Counted from the stretch's first letter, positions 47,311 to 57,983 are shown. The stretch is 64,000 nucleotides of DNA from Chelydra serpentina (GCA_037349315.1 JBAIAC010000018.1:8928001-8992000), one strand, 5' to 3'. Numbers and translations: made by a program. Notes: generated by a model from the sequence alone, not told the origin.

Positions 47311-47738
47311 CTATTGAGGATCTAATTGTCCCAGAAGAAATGTAACATTTTCATGAACTCTTCTTGTGCCGGCGCCCGACTCTGGCTGCAAGGGTTTCAC
47401 TACATAGTTTACCTCATTCAGCTGCTTGATAACCTTAAAGGGCCCATCCCAGGGAGCCTGTAGTTTGTTGTTTCTTACGAGAATGAGAAGCGTCACCTGG
47501 GACGCGCTGAACGGTTGTACCAGACCTTTTGCTTCCCGTGGGCCCTGGCTAAATTCTCCCCGGCCAAGTCCATGAGCTCAGCAAGCTTTTCCCGGAAAGT
47601 CAGTACATACGCCACCTCTGATTTTCCATCAGGGGAGGCCTTCCCCTCCCATTTGTCCCTCAACAAGTCTAGAGGTCCCCTCACTCTCTTCCCAAAAGGA
47701 GAGAACCCGGTTGATTCCTGGGGCACTTCCCGGTACAC
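47311..47738 (-). pseudogene. Gmr1-like integrase C-terminal part, broken
   Basis: Two blocks continue from the integrase core: V-P-Q-E-S-T-G-F-S-P-F onward, and W-D-G-P-F-K-V, the GPY/F-type motif of Gypsy integrase C-termini. A short deletion after S-P-F and a stop between the blocks interrupt it. Confidence 0.8.
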
Positions 47739-47765
47739 AAACAGCAGGTGGGGTAAATACTTGTC

Positions 47766-48400
47766 CTAGTCCTGTGGGTGCTGGTTCATAAAGGTTTTCA
47801 GCATCATCTTTAGGGTCCCATTGAACCTCTTCACCAGCCCGTTGGACTGAGGGTGATACGCTGAGGCCAAGGTGTGTCGGACCCCACACTTCTCCCACAA
47901 GCGCCAGAGCAGAGTTGACATGTAATTGGAGCCCTGGTCTGTAAGGACCTCCTTGGGGAACTCCACTCTGCTGAAAACGGTCAGCAGTGCGTCTGCCACA
48001 GTGTCTGCCTCGATAGAGGACAAGGCCATCTCCTCAGGATAGTGGATAGCGAAATCTACCACCACCAGAATGTATTTTTTCCCTGTCTGAGTTGCCTTGC
48101 CGAGGGGGTCCCACTATGTCCACGGCCACCTTCTGGAAAGGCTCCTCTATGATGGGCAGGAGCCTTGAAGCTGCCTTCCCCTTGTCCCGGGCCTTCAGCA
48201 CCCTCTGGCAGGGGTCACAGGACCTGCAGTACTGCTGGACGGCATCAAAGATCCCGGGCCAGTAAAAGTTCTGTAGCAGCCTCTGCCTGGTGCGTTGGAT
48301 TCCCTGGTGTCGCGAGAGAGGGACATTGTGGGCCAGGTACAGTAGGCTGCAGCGGTACTTCTAGGGAAGCACTAGCTGTCTCCTGATCCCCCATGGTTCC
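47766..48400 (-). pseudogene. Gmr1-like integrase: H2C2 zinc finger and DDE core, catalytic Glu replaced
   Basis: Upstream of 48110 the minus strand shows H-Q-G-I-Q-R-T-R and C-R-S-C-D-P-C-Q, the H2C2 finger. After a frameshift near 48070-48110, the core frame has V-V-D-F (D4) and L-T-D-Q-G-S-N (D43). At the position of the third acid, 35 residues further, N-G-L-V-K-R-F has Lys79 where the family has Glu. The frame ends at TAG after H-P-Q-D and resumes at D-K-Y-L-P-H-L-L. This copy cannot encode an active integrase. Confidence 0.85.
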
Positions 48401-49559
48401 ACTTCTCCTTGGGGAGCTCATTCCCAATACAGGAATCCCTTCTCCCACAGAAACCTTTCCCGGCAGCCTTCCCCCAGGGGTTTCGCTGTGCTGCAGCCAG
48501 CAAGTTCCCTTAGCCTGGAGTTCAGCAGCTGGGGAAGGGGTGGGGACCTGCTCCCTCTCAGTGGCTGGGTGGGAGGCCGCAGCCCCACCAAATCCTGTCC
48601 CCAGGTAGGAACCTGCACCCCCGACCAGGCACCGCCCCGGTGTCAGGGAAGAATGCCCTTCACTGGCTCTGGTCACGGGTGATGACTAGGGCACTCTGGG
48701 GGCTGCCTGGCCAATCGGCCAGGCCACCCCCCATCAGCACTTCGTCTGGCAACTGATGGTGCACCCCCACATCTTTGGGCCCCTTCTTGGGCCCCCATTT
48801 CAGAAGTACCCTTGCCATGGTACACCTCATAGTACACTAGCATCACCTCGTGTCCCAGTGACCTGCTTTCTCTCCCCCCTCCAGGAGAATGAGGCACTCG
48901 CTTCTCAGGGGCTGCCCCACACCCACCCTGTAGATGAGAACTTTGAATCGAGAGCATCGAGCCTCCCCGAGGAGCTGGCCTGGGAGACTCCTCCCTCTTG
49001 GGCCATTGCTAAACTGTCAGCCCCTCCTGCCTGGGGAGCCAGCCCCTCCTCCAGCTGGGCTCCCACCCAGTTAACCCTTTGAAGGCTCGGTTTGCTCATC
49101 CTGTTCCTGAGCTTTTGGCACCGGTCCCTTCTGCAGCCCCCCTGCCCACAGTAATTATACCTCCGATCCAGTTGGTCCCCTGGGGCCGGTCGGTCAGCTC
49201 TAGTATTGGCTGTGCCTCTCAGAGGGATTTATCTGAGACTCCCTTCAGGGATGCCCCTGGGTGACCCCACCCCCCTTCTGCACTGATGTGGGCCTGTCCC
49301 CCTGAGATTCCATTCCATATCCCAACCTAATATCTACAAACTCGTCAGCTAGCAGCCCCGGGCAGCCCAGGTCCTTTGGCCTCTTGTCCACAAACCACAT
49401 CCTCAGGTCAAGGAGACAGAGTTCCTATAGTCGCTCCAGCCCCATTAGTTCAATCACGTCCTCCATGGTCTGGGCCCCGGTCCCATTCACCCACTTGCGG
49501 GTGTATTTCCCCCATCAGCGTGACCAGTTCCAGATGGGTCATCCCCTGGGTCTTCTGCA

Positions 49560-49960
49560 CCTTTTCCTGTTTGCCTCGGGGGTCAGCTCAAACTTGCGCA
49601 GCAGGGCTTGTTTGAACAGTTCATAGTCACCTGCTTCCACCTCATCCATTTGACTGAACATCTCTATTGCTTTGGGACCCAGTAAGGGGGTGAGATGCTA
49701 AAGCCTGTCTGCAGGGTCAACCTGATGCACATGGCAAGCCTTCTCAAAGGCAGTGAGGAAGGCACCTATATCATCCCCTTCTTTAAACTGAGGCCGCACT
49801 TTTATATCTGAGTTCCCTATGGGCTTAGCCAACCTGGGCCCATCCGCACTCAACACGGTAGGGGTCGCTCTGCCATCGCCAGTTCATGCTACCTCTGTCA
49901 CTCACGGTCCTGCCGTTCCGTCTCACGGTCCTCCAGCTCTTTCAGTTTCAGTCCCTTTTC
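49560..49960 (-). pseudogene. Gmr1-like Gypsy gag remnant
   Basis: The minus strand shows a charged coil-like stretch (K-E-L-E-D-R-E) and then the capsid-type blocks F-K-E-G-D-D-I-G-A-F and G-P-K-A-I-E-M-F. These continue with Y-E-L-F-K-Q-A-L-L. Stops occur in the coil and after the D-R-L block. It lies directly beside the GC-rich minisatellite. Confidence 0.75.
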
Positions 49961-50049
49961 CATCTCTAACCATCCCAGCTCCACCAACGGGGAACTTGGT
50001 CGGAAAGATCCCCTGCTGCTCGGGTAGGGGATCCTGGGGCTGCCTGGCT

Positions 50050-50855
50050 GCGTTCAGGGCCGGTGGACACAGGGCCGGGGGCCGGTGGCTGCAGAGTCAG
50101 TGGCCACAGGGCCGCACGGCCGCAGGGCCGGTGGCCGCAGGGCCGGTGGCCGCACGGCCCCAGGGCTGGTGGGGCCGGTGGCTGCAGAGTCGGTGGCCGC
50201 AGGGCTGCAGGCTCGGTGGCCGCACGGCCGCAGGGCCGTTGGCAGCAGGGCCGGTAACCGCACAGTCGCAGGGTCGGTGGCTGCAGGGCCAGGGCTCTGT
50301 GGCCGCATGGTTGGTGGATGCAGGGCCAAAAGGCCGGTGGCAGCAGGGCTGGTGGCGGCATGGCCTCAGGGCTGGTGGCAGCAGGGCTGGTGGCCGCACA
50401 GCCGCATGGCCGGTGGCCCCAGGGCTGGTGGCTGCATGGCTGCAGGGCCAGGAGCCGGTGGCCCCAGGGCCGGTGGCCGCACGGCCGCAGGGCCGGTGGC
50501 CCCAGGGCCGGTGACCGCAGAGCTGGTGGCCGCAGGGTTGGTGGCCGCACGGCCCCAGGATCGGTGGCCGCACGGCCGCAGAGCTGGTGGCCACAGGGTC
50601 AGTGGACGCATGGCCCCAGGGCCGGTAGTCTCAGGGCCGGGGGTCGCACGGCCACAGGGCCGGGGGTCGCACGGCCACAGGGCCGGGGGTCGCACGGCCA
50701 CAGGGCCGGGGGTCGCACGGCCACAGGGCCGGTGACCATGGGGCCGGTGGCTGCACGGCCGCGGGGCCGGGGGCCCCGGGGCCTGTGGCGCAGTGCCGCA
50801 GAGCCGGTAGTCGCAGGGCATTTGGCCACAGAGCCGGTGGCTGCAGGGCCAGGGG
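50050..50855. repeat. GC-rich minisatellite, 15/23-bp units
   Basis: Units of 15 bases (GGTGGCCGCAGGGCC type) alternate irregularly with 23-base units in which CGGCCGCA is added. At 50639-50730 four 23-base units (GGGGGTCGCACGGCC...) are identical. Reading frames of up to 231 codons on both strands, rich in Gly-Arg-Ala or Pro-His-Cys, are repeat products. Confidence 0.95.
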
Positions 50856-50858
50856 CTG

Positions 50859-51497
50859 GTGGCCTTAATGCAGATGACTGCATTAAAAGACACAGCAGTG
50901 TTAAGTGTTGCAGTTGATGAGAGTGTGGATATAAACGACGTTCCACATTTAGGAGTTGTTGGAAGATATTGTGCTTCCAATGAAACCCAAGAGGAACTTT
51001 GTTGCCTAAAACCCCTGCACGGCACAACAAAGGGGGAAGATATAGTGGAAAGTATTGTAAACCATTTTGAAGAACGAAGGGTTGACATCAGAAAAATATT
51101 TTGTTTGACAACAGATGGTGCTCCTGCCGTGGTTGGAAAACAGAAGGGATTTGTAAGTTTGAAGATCAAATTGGCCGCCCAACAGTCAAATATCACTGTA
51201 TCATCCATCAAGAAAACCTGTGTGCTAAAATTTCTAATTCCGAGCTTAATAAGGTGATGAATACAGTGGTGCGAATTGTGAATTTCCTTGTTGCTCGATC
51301 TGCTTTGACTCAGAGTTTCAAGCACTGCTAGAAGAGATGGACAGTGCGTATAATGACATTCCGCTTCACAGCAACATTCGGAGGCTAAGTCGTGGCAAGG
51401 TTTTGGTGCACTTTGTAAACTGTTTTGATGCAATTAAGGCCTTTTTGTCAGAAAAAGGACAAAACTACTCTGAACTGGATCATGACAAATGGCTGTG
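50859..51497 (+). pseudogene. hAT-superfamily transposase fragment (ZBED/Charlie-like)
   Basis: The first frame has a D-E-S-V-D block and T-T-D-G-A-P-A-V-V-G, which match the acidic and DGAP regions of hAT transposases. After a frameshift near 51165-51180 the second frame gives H-C-I-I-H-Q-E-N-L-C-A-K. A second shift near 51325 leads to L-L-E-E-M and R-R-L-S-R-G-K-V-L, ending at a stop after D-K-W-L. The BED zinc finger and C-terminal dimerisation region are missing. It is the only trace of a hAT enzyme here, but I cannot say it moved these MITEs. Confidence 0.85.
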
Positions 51498-51514
51498 AAA
51501 GCTCATGTTTGCGC

Positions 51515-51741
51515 CTTGTGTCCACTAGGATTTTTCATTGAGCTAAGTTATCTATCTGGAGGTAAAACTCACCTCTCTCTTCAGTAAGGACATATCCTAA
51601 ATGAGTACAATGTCTACACCAGCGAGGCTTTTAGCCTCAGGTTCATTGATTGCCAGTTAACTTGAGACTATGTCTTGGTATGCTTTTACATTGAGATAGA
51701 TAACTTGACTACACTGGCAAAACTTTTCAGTGTACACTAGG
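51515..51741. mobile_element. MITE fragment (ACTACACTGGCAAAACTTTT end)
   Basis: The right part, TTGACTACACTGGCAAAACT followed by GTGTACACTAGGCC, matches the CTACAC-type MITE ends. The left end is CCACTAGGATTTTTC. Diverged. Confidence 0.55.
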
Positions 51742-52395
51742 CCTTCGTGCTTCAACAACAAGTATTTATATATGAATCCCATTCATCCTGTTCCTAATGG
51801 ACATATAATTAAGAGACAGGAACATGAATCTTTACTAATAAGAATAGTGTTTTTATTTTTCAGTAAAATATTCATCTCTTTATTTTTAAAAATCAGTACA
51901 TGCATATAAAGCATAATAATAATAATGAATACTATATCACTGTGACCTATTACTGATAAGAATGCAAGCTGTAATTACCAGCATCCTTTCAATGGCCTTT
52001 TCTGTTCCAATCTGTTTTTCTTTTTTACTTTGAACGTATGACTGTTCCTGAATCCCAATCAGGACACAATACAGCACTGTTCAAGGGACGTTTCCAAAGG
52101 AAGAACTGTGGTTATTATATCAATAGGCACAGTCTCTATCAGACTCTTTCTAGAGGGAGGAGGCCACTATATTTGATCATGCTTTCCTATCTGAAAGCAT
52201 ATCCCTCTCCCTGTCTCTTTATTTAGTTTTATCTAACAAGCTATTGCAAAACCTTTTCAGAAATAAATTCTACGAGGAGCCCAACCATGCAGAAATGTAT
52301 TTACCTTTGCAGCATTTCACTTGTTGACCTAACATATATTTATTTCCTAGTTTGTACGCTTGCCCTTATTTTGCTATTATGGGCTTGTGGATTTA
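51742..52395. other. No gene or recognised repeat
   Basis: AT-rich DNA with a short AATAATAAT run near 51916. A 62-codon frame at 52038 has no recognisable features. Confidence 0.5.
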
Positions 52396-53362
52396 CAGGG
52401 CCGGTGCAAGGATATTTTGCACCCTAGGCGAAACTTCCATTTTGGACCCCCCCCCCCCCCCCCCGCCCCTTGCACATCGGTTCATTGAGGGGACCCCAGG
52501 GGCAAGCCGTGCCCAGGGGCTGCTCCCCAGACCAGGTTCCCCCCTCCCCGCCCCCTGAACTTCCCTGGAGGGTGCACAGCCCCGCCCCCCCACAAGCCCA
52601 CCCCACCCTGGTGGCCCCCCGCCCTGAGCCATGGGTCCACTCACTGGCTTTGCCAGGCTTGGGCCTCTGCAGCAGCTTGGCAGGGAGGAGCCGCCTTCTG
52701 GAGGCACCGGAGAGCCAGAGCGTCGCGCTTGCAGCGACGGGGAGCTCCAGCCATGGAGGAGCCGGCGTGGCGCAGGGGGGCAGCAGCCCTGCAAAGGCAG
52801 CGGCGCCGCTAGTGGGGAGCAGCCGCACCCCTCCTGCCCGGAGCGCCCCCCCAGGGGGCTCCTGCAGCAGATGCATGCGGGCGCCGGTCCCCGTGAGCCC
52901 CCCAGTTCCCCCCTCGCTGCGCTCAGCCTCTGCGGCTCTGGGCATGTGAGCCACCGCCCCTCCCAGAGCAGGCTCAGGGTCCCGCGCCCCGGCAGCGGCT
53001 CACACGCCCAGGAGCCGCAGAGCCCGAGCACAGTGAGGGGGAGCCAGGGGGCGCACGGCGGCTGGCGCCTGCATGCATCTGCTACAGGAGCCCCGGGGGT
53101 TGGGGTGCCGGGCCACAGCCTGGGGAGGAGGGGCGTGGGGCATGGCTGCTCGCCACTAGCGGCGCCTCCGCCTTTGCAGGGCTGCTGCCCCCCTGCGCCG
53201 CGCCGGCTCCTCCATGGCTGGGGCTCGCCACCGCCGCAAGCGAGATGCTCTGGCTCTCCGGTGCATGGCTCCTCCCTGCCGAGCCAGGGCACCGCTTTTT
53301 GGTGCCCCCAAGCACTTGCCCTAGGCGGCCGCCTAGTTTGCCTAGTGGTTGCACCGGCCCTG
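52396..53362. mobile_element. hAT foldback element (967 bp), perfect 8-bp TSD TGGATTTA
   Basis: Perfect terminal inverted repeats CAGGGCCGGTGCAA and TTGCACCGGCCCTG. TGGATTTA lies at 52388-52395 and 53363-53370. The interior is a long imperfect hairpin: segments near 52690-52760, 52745-52830, 52859-52885 and 52921-52950 recur inverted near 53215-53290, 53137-53220, 53064-53090 and 52996-53025, with a loop of about 50 bases near 52951-52998. A C run lies at 52448-52464. Overlapping frames of 299 and 246 codons on opposite strands are mirror images of the same palindrome and not genes. Confidence 0.93.
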
Positions 53363-53370
53363 TGGATTTA

Positions 53371-54045
53371 GTTAGATTTCCTGAAGCAGAAGTTAAATAA
53401 TTTAAAATCAGCAGATGTAGAGCGAGGGTGGGGACCCAACAAATGATGCCCAAATGACCCCCACAATTTCTGGGAGCAGGGGAGGAGGGGCCTGTTAAAC
53501 TCCTGACCCTGCTGCACCACCACCACTGCCACCGCTTGGGGTTGGAAAACAAGAGTCGGGACTGGGAGCTAGCACAATAATGTAGCTCTGGCCCAGTATG
53601 CTCCACTCTCTCCTGCAGGGCTTTCAGCTAGAGGGGTGAACTCATTTAAAAGGAGCCCCACACCACTGATAACCAGTTAAAGGCTGAGCCAGCAACAGGA
53701 TCAATCCCCAGTGAATGTATTAAAAGGAGCCCGCTCCCTGCTGCTGGCAGCAACAGTCATTGGATCAGTACTGATGTGAGAGGAGAAGGCTTATTTAAAA
53801 TATACTGGGTAACAATAAATTGGTTTCTGTCCAAATTGAGTCTCTTCTTTTTCCTGCTGTTTATTTGCTTTCTTCCTGCAGAACACCCCCTTTCCCACAG
53901 GATGTTGCTCCCTTGCGGGGAGATTATAGCTATCATTCAAATCTAGACTCTTGTGGGAATAAAATCTTTTTTTCTAACATAGACGCAAGCCGTTCTGGCT
54001 CACCAGGGGATACCAGACTAATGATTACGTGTGTCCAAAGTTGAC
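53371..54045. other. No gene or recognised repeat
   Basis: The pair AAAAGGAGCCC(C/G) occurs at about 53650 and 53723 in related contexts, suggesting an old duplication. Nothing else is recognised. Confidence 0.4.
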
Positions 54046-54145
54046 TAAACACAAAGGCCTTGTCTCCACCTCGATTTTAGTCACTGGAGTAGCTGCACAT
54101 GTGCAAATTATTCTCCACTAATGTGAATTGTGTCTACGCTAGGGG
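54046..54145. mobile_element. MITE remnant (CTTGTCTCCACCTCG)
   Basis: GGCCTTGTCTCCACC and AATTGTGTCTACGCTAGGG resemble the two ends of a CTACAC-type MITE. The copy is diverged and shortened. Confidence 0.4.
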
Positions 54146-54179
54146 TTTGAATTGTTAGCTAAGGCCTTATCTTTATGGG

Positions 54180-54340
54180 TTTGAAGTCTTTAAATCCTGA
54201 TTTGAGGATTTCAGTAACTCAGCCAGAGTTTAGGGGTCTATTACAGGAGTGTTTGGGCTAGGTTCTGTGCCCTGCACTGTGCGGGAGGTCAGACTAGATG
54301 ATCTTGATGTCCCTTCTGGCCTTAAAGTCTGAGGCTTGGG
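54180..54340 (+). mobile_element. CR1-like 3' end
   Basis: GGAGGTCAGACTAGATGATC followed by TGTCCCTTCTGGCCTTAAAG is the typical 3' end of sauropsid CR1 copies. 5' truncated. Confidence 0.85.
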
Positions 54341-56088
54341 TGTCAGCCCTTTCTTTACTTGATCAGTAGTGGATATTCCCCATTTTAGGGAATCCACTTT
54401 GTGGGAGAGCTCTAATCCCCACCTTGAAGGAAGCCAGCAATATTTCCTCTCCTCCACCGCTGGCCAGTAAGTCCTTCCTGTCCTTATTGGGAGTCCAGGT
54501 ATATACACCCCATCACAGTACCAATTAGTGGACAAGTTACTTCTCTCTCCCTTCCTGGGTGCATTATTAATAGTAGTAAATATCTTTTATTATTGTTAGT
54601 GCCCAAAGACTGTTTTATATGCTTGTTTCTGCAAGAATATAAAATAGACAATCTCTGCTCTAGAGGGCTACACTTTGATATATTTTCACAACACAATGGT
54701 TAGTTCTTATTCACCTGCCTATGGTCTATTGTCCCTTTTGGTTTTGAAGCAGGTGAAAAATGAGAATCTCAAATCCGTACTTATAGGTCTCCCTTACTAC
54801 TCTTAAAAGATAATTCTACTAAGTCAAATCTTAGAGTATTTGGTATTTCCTGAACAGATGTGCAAGAGTCCGGTGGCATTCAGCAGTGCTGTACAAACGC
54901 AAATTTCTCTTTACTCTCCACAAAACCACGTCCAACAGTTTCAGTGTAGTAGCATATTTGGAAAAGGCCACTTTAAAAGCAAAAGGGATTCTCAATAATG
55001 CTTGTAACATACATTCTCAAATACTAGTTGTAACATTCATTCTGATAGTAAACCAATCAATTCCTCTATTTCAAGAACTATTGAGTTGTCACTTTTTCTG
55101 CCCCGGGCCCCCTCCTTTCTTTTTTGAGAAAGTGTCGGGGTGACATTGCTTATAGTTTTAGCATATCATGCCAAACTGTCATCTATTTCTCTTTTAATTA
55201 TCTCTTTTAACCAAAGAAGATAACCATCTTCTACTATGTACTGTCAAGTCTGATCACTTTCAAATGACCAGAGTAAATGAACAGAAATCAACCTGCTAGG
55301 GATATTTTGACACTTGTGTATAATTAACCACCTAAATTATGCCCTCTGGCAATTTTCCAAGAATAGGAATAGCCATAACATCTTAATGTGTTAGACTGAT
55401 TTGTTCAGTTATAACACCCAATGGAATGTTAGCGACAGTGGTATTGCTTCTGGGGAGGAATTTCAAAGTGATACAGTTGATTATCAGTACTTCCCAGAAA
55501 GGAGGGTGTACAGATTTTTAAACCTATGTCTACAAATGCTTTACTTACTCAAAAGAGAGCAAGTGTATAAATAACTTCCTATAATATTTGGATATTAATT
55601 TTGACAGCAAAATCAGTCACACTTCCTTGGCAGTTTGTGTCATTTTATTAATTACGTGGCATGCCCATGGTGCAGATTGTCCTTAAACTACAGATGAGGG
55701 AGTGTGTTGAGTGGTTACAAGATCACTGCTGAGTAAATACTATAGAATGTTTTAAATCAAAGTGCAATGATATCTATTAACTGGACAGTGTCATCCAGTG
55801 CAGAGTAAAACATCTAAGATCAGAATTTCATAACTGGTTAAGTCCTTTTATTTGGCGTAAAGTGGCAAGAGTAGGGTATGATCTTGATATATGTATATAA
55901 CTTATTTGAGGCGGGACACTTACTAACCCAGCAATGAGTGTGCTTTCAACCCACTGACTAATGGCTTGGCACTGATGTAATTTATCAAGTGAGGTGTTGG
56001 GGGATATAAGACCATGCCTTTTCACAAATAGGACTGCAAACAAACATCATTACTTTGGGTGAATATGACCAGAGGTAACTGAATGTAA
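54341..56088. other. No gene or recognised repeat
   Basis: AT-rich intergenic DNA; the short reading frames in it show no recognisable protein features. Confidence 0.5.
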
Positions 56089-56180
56089 GTTTCAGTGTAG
56101 TAGCCGTGTTAGTCTGTGTCAGCAAAAAGAAAATAAGAGTCTCTAAGGTGCCACAAGTATTTCTAACAAATTTATTTCAG

Positions 56181-56220
56181 CATAAGCTTTCGTGGACTAC
56201 CATCCGCTTCATCAGATGCA
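56181..56220 (-). ncRNA. Hammerhead-ribozyme-like core in the Penelope 3' region
   Basis: The minus strand has CTGATGA (56215-56209), a stem-loop (GCGGA/TCCAC with one C-A mismatch, 6-base loop) and GAAA (56191-56188), followed by GCTTATGC. The order of conserved boxes and stem II matches the hammerhead core, and such ribozymes are known from Penelope-like elements. Stems I and III are not convincing, and the base after the possible GCTTATGCT is G, which would block cleavage there. It may be a decayed copy. Confidence 0.45.
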
Positions 56221-56427
56221 TAGAATGGAACACACAGTGAGATGATATTTATACAGTCAGAGAAACATGAAAAGGTGGAAGTAACCATATCAACTGTAAA
56301 AGGCTAATTAATTGAAAGGAACAGTTATCAGTAGGCAAGAAACTTTTGAATTGATAATCAACATGGCCCATTACAGACAGTTGACACAAAGGTGTTAAGG
56401 GTATTTAACAGGGTGGGGGGAATAAAT

Positions 56428-57141
56428 TCAATTAACATAATGACCGAGCCATTCACAATCAATATTCAAACTTAAGGTAACGGTATCTAGTTTGCATATT
56501 AATTCCAGTTCAGCAACTTCTCGTTGGAGTCTGTTTTTGAAGTTTTTCTGTTGCAAAATTGCTACCTTTAAATCTGTCATTGAGTGATTAGGGAGGTTGA
56601 AGTGTTCACCTACTGGCTTTTGAATGTGATGATTCCTGATGTCAGATTTGTGTTCATTTATTCTTTTGTGTAGAGACTGTCCAGTTTCGCCAATGTACAT
56701 GGCAGAGGGGCATTGCTGGCACATGATGGCATATATCACATTGGTAGATGTGCAGGTGAACGATCCCCTGATGGTGTGGCTGATGTGATTAGGTCCTATG
56801 ATGGTGTCACTTGAATAGATATGTGGACAGAGTTGGCATCGGGCTTTGTTGCAAGGATAGGTTCCCGGGATAGTGTTTTTGTTGTATGGTGTGTGGTTGC
56901 TGGTGAGTATTTGCTTCAGGTTGGGGGGCTGTCTGTAAGCGAGGACTGGTCTGTCTCCCAAGATCTGTGACTGTGAGGGATCATCTTTCAGGATAGGTTG
57001 TAGATCTTTGATGCACTGGAGAGGTTTTAGTTGGGGGCTGAAGGTGACGGCTAGTGGCGTTCTGTTATTTTCTTTGTTGGGCCTATCCTGTAGTAGGTGA
57101 CTTCTGGGTACTCTTCTGGCTCTGTCAATCTGTTTTTTCAC
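56428..57141 (-). pseudogene. Penelope-like GIY-YIG endonuclease domain
   Basis: Within this 237-residue frame, C97-C102-C105 form the small cysteine motif found just upstream of GIY-YIG in Penelope-like proteins. The nuclease has V-I-Y-A-I (135-139) and M-Y-I-G-E-T-G (148-154), R160, the E-H pair (163-164) and a candidate metal-binding Glu at 208. It nicks target DNA to prime reverse transcription. The domain is open and its key residues are present, but it is cut off from RT by a frameshift and a stop. Confidence 0.92.
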
Positions 57142-57183
57142 TTCAGCAGGTGGGTATTGTAGTTTTAAGAATGCTTGATAGAG

Positions 57184-57968
57184 ATATTATAGGTGTTTGT
57201 CTGTGTCTGAGTGATTGGAGCAAATGCGGTTGTATCTTAGAGCTTGGCTGTAGACAATGGATCGTGTGGTGTGTTCTGGATGGAAGCTGGAGGCATGTAG
57301 GTAAGTGTAGCAGTCAGTAGGTTTCTGGTATAGGGTAGCACAGTAGTGTCTAGGAAATGGACCGCTTGTGTGGACTGGTCTAGGCTAAGGTTGATGGTGG
57401 GATGGAAATTGTTGAAATCGTGGTGGAATTCCTCAAGGGTTGCTTTTCCGTGGGTCCAGATGATGAAGATGTCATCAATGTAGCGCAAGTAGAGTAGGGG
57501 CATTAGGGAACAAGAGCTAAGGAAGCGTTGTTTTAAGTCAGCCATAAAAATGTTGGCATACTGTGGAGCCATGCGGGTACCCATAGCAGTGCCGCTGACT
57601 TGAAGGTATATATTGTCCCCAAATGTGAAATAGTTGTGGGTGAGGACAAAATCACAAAGTTCAGCAACCAGGTTAGCCGTGGCATTATCAGGGGTACTGT
57701 TCCTGATGGCTTGTAGTCCATCTTTGTGTGGAATGTTGGTGTCGAGGGCTTCTACATCCATAGTGGTCAGGATGGTGTTGTCTGGAAGATCACCGATGGA
57801 TTGTAGTTTCCTCAGGAAGTCAGTGGTGTCTCGAAGATAGCTGGGAGTGCTGGTAGCATAGGGCCTGAGGAGAGAGTCCACATAGCCAGACAATCTTGCT
57901 GTTAGGGTGCCGATGCCCGAGATGATGGGACGTCCAGGATTTCCAGGTTTATGGATCTTGGATAGCAA
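57184..57968 (-). pseudogene. Penelope-like reverse transcriptase core
   Basis: This frame carries L-S-K-I-H-K-P-G and P-R-P-I-I-S-G-I-G, T-M-D-V-E-A-L (D71, first catalytic Asp), G-T-A-M-G-T (126-131) and Y-I-D-D-I-F (163-168, catalytic D165-D166). All three aspartates are present. An in-frame TGA (57984-57986) lies before it and a frameshift near 57303 breaks the end. Confidence 0.92.
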
Positions 57969-57983
57969 ATAGAATATCCCTGG

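Larger units (their letters stand above)
47290..50040 (-). mobile_element. Gmr1-like Ty3/Gypsy fragment: gag - protease - integrase, no RT
   Basis: Minus-strand order: gag (about 49960-49560), protease/linker region (about 49100-48660), H2C2 zinc finger (about 48400-48240), integrase core (48110-47766), integrase C-terminal part (47738-47311). No reverse transcriptase lies between protease and integrase, the order that defines Gmr1-like Gypsy elements, in which RT and RNase H come last. Here the copy ends right after integrase, where a CR1 copy abuts, so RT, RNase H and both LTRs are missing. Several stops and frameshifts break it. Confidence 0.8.

Noticed and set aside
48400..48700. Internal deletion of RT between protease and integrase
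   Set aside because: The linker runs on into the H2C2 finger without a visible scar, and the order fits Gmr1-like elements. I therefore treat the missing RT as 3' truncation, though a deletion is not formally excluded.
49819..51433. Reading frames of 143-355 codons on both strands around 50-51 kb
   Set aside because: They translate the 15/23-bp minisatellite, giving Gly-Arg-Ala or Pro-His-Cys periodic peptides, and partly the antisense of the hAT fragment. No start context or homology.
52393..53371. Two large reading frames (299 codons minus, 246 codons plus)
   Set aside because: They lie wholly in the GC-rich foldback hAT element, and they resemble each other because they read the two arms of the same palindrome.
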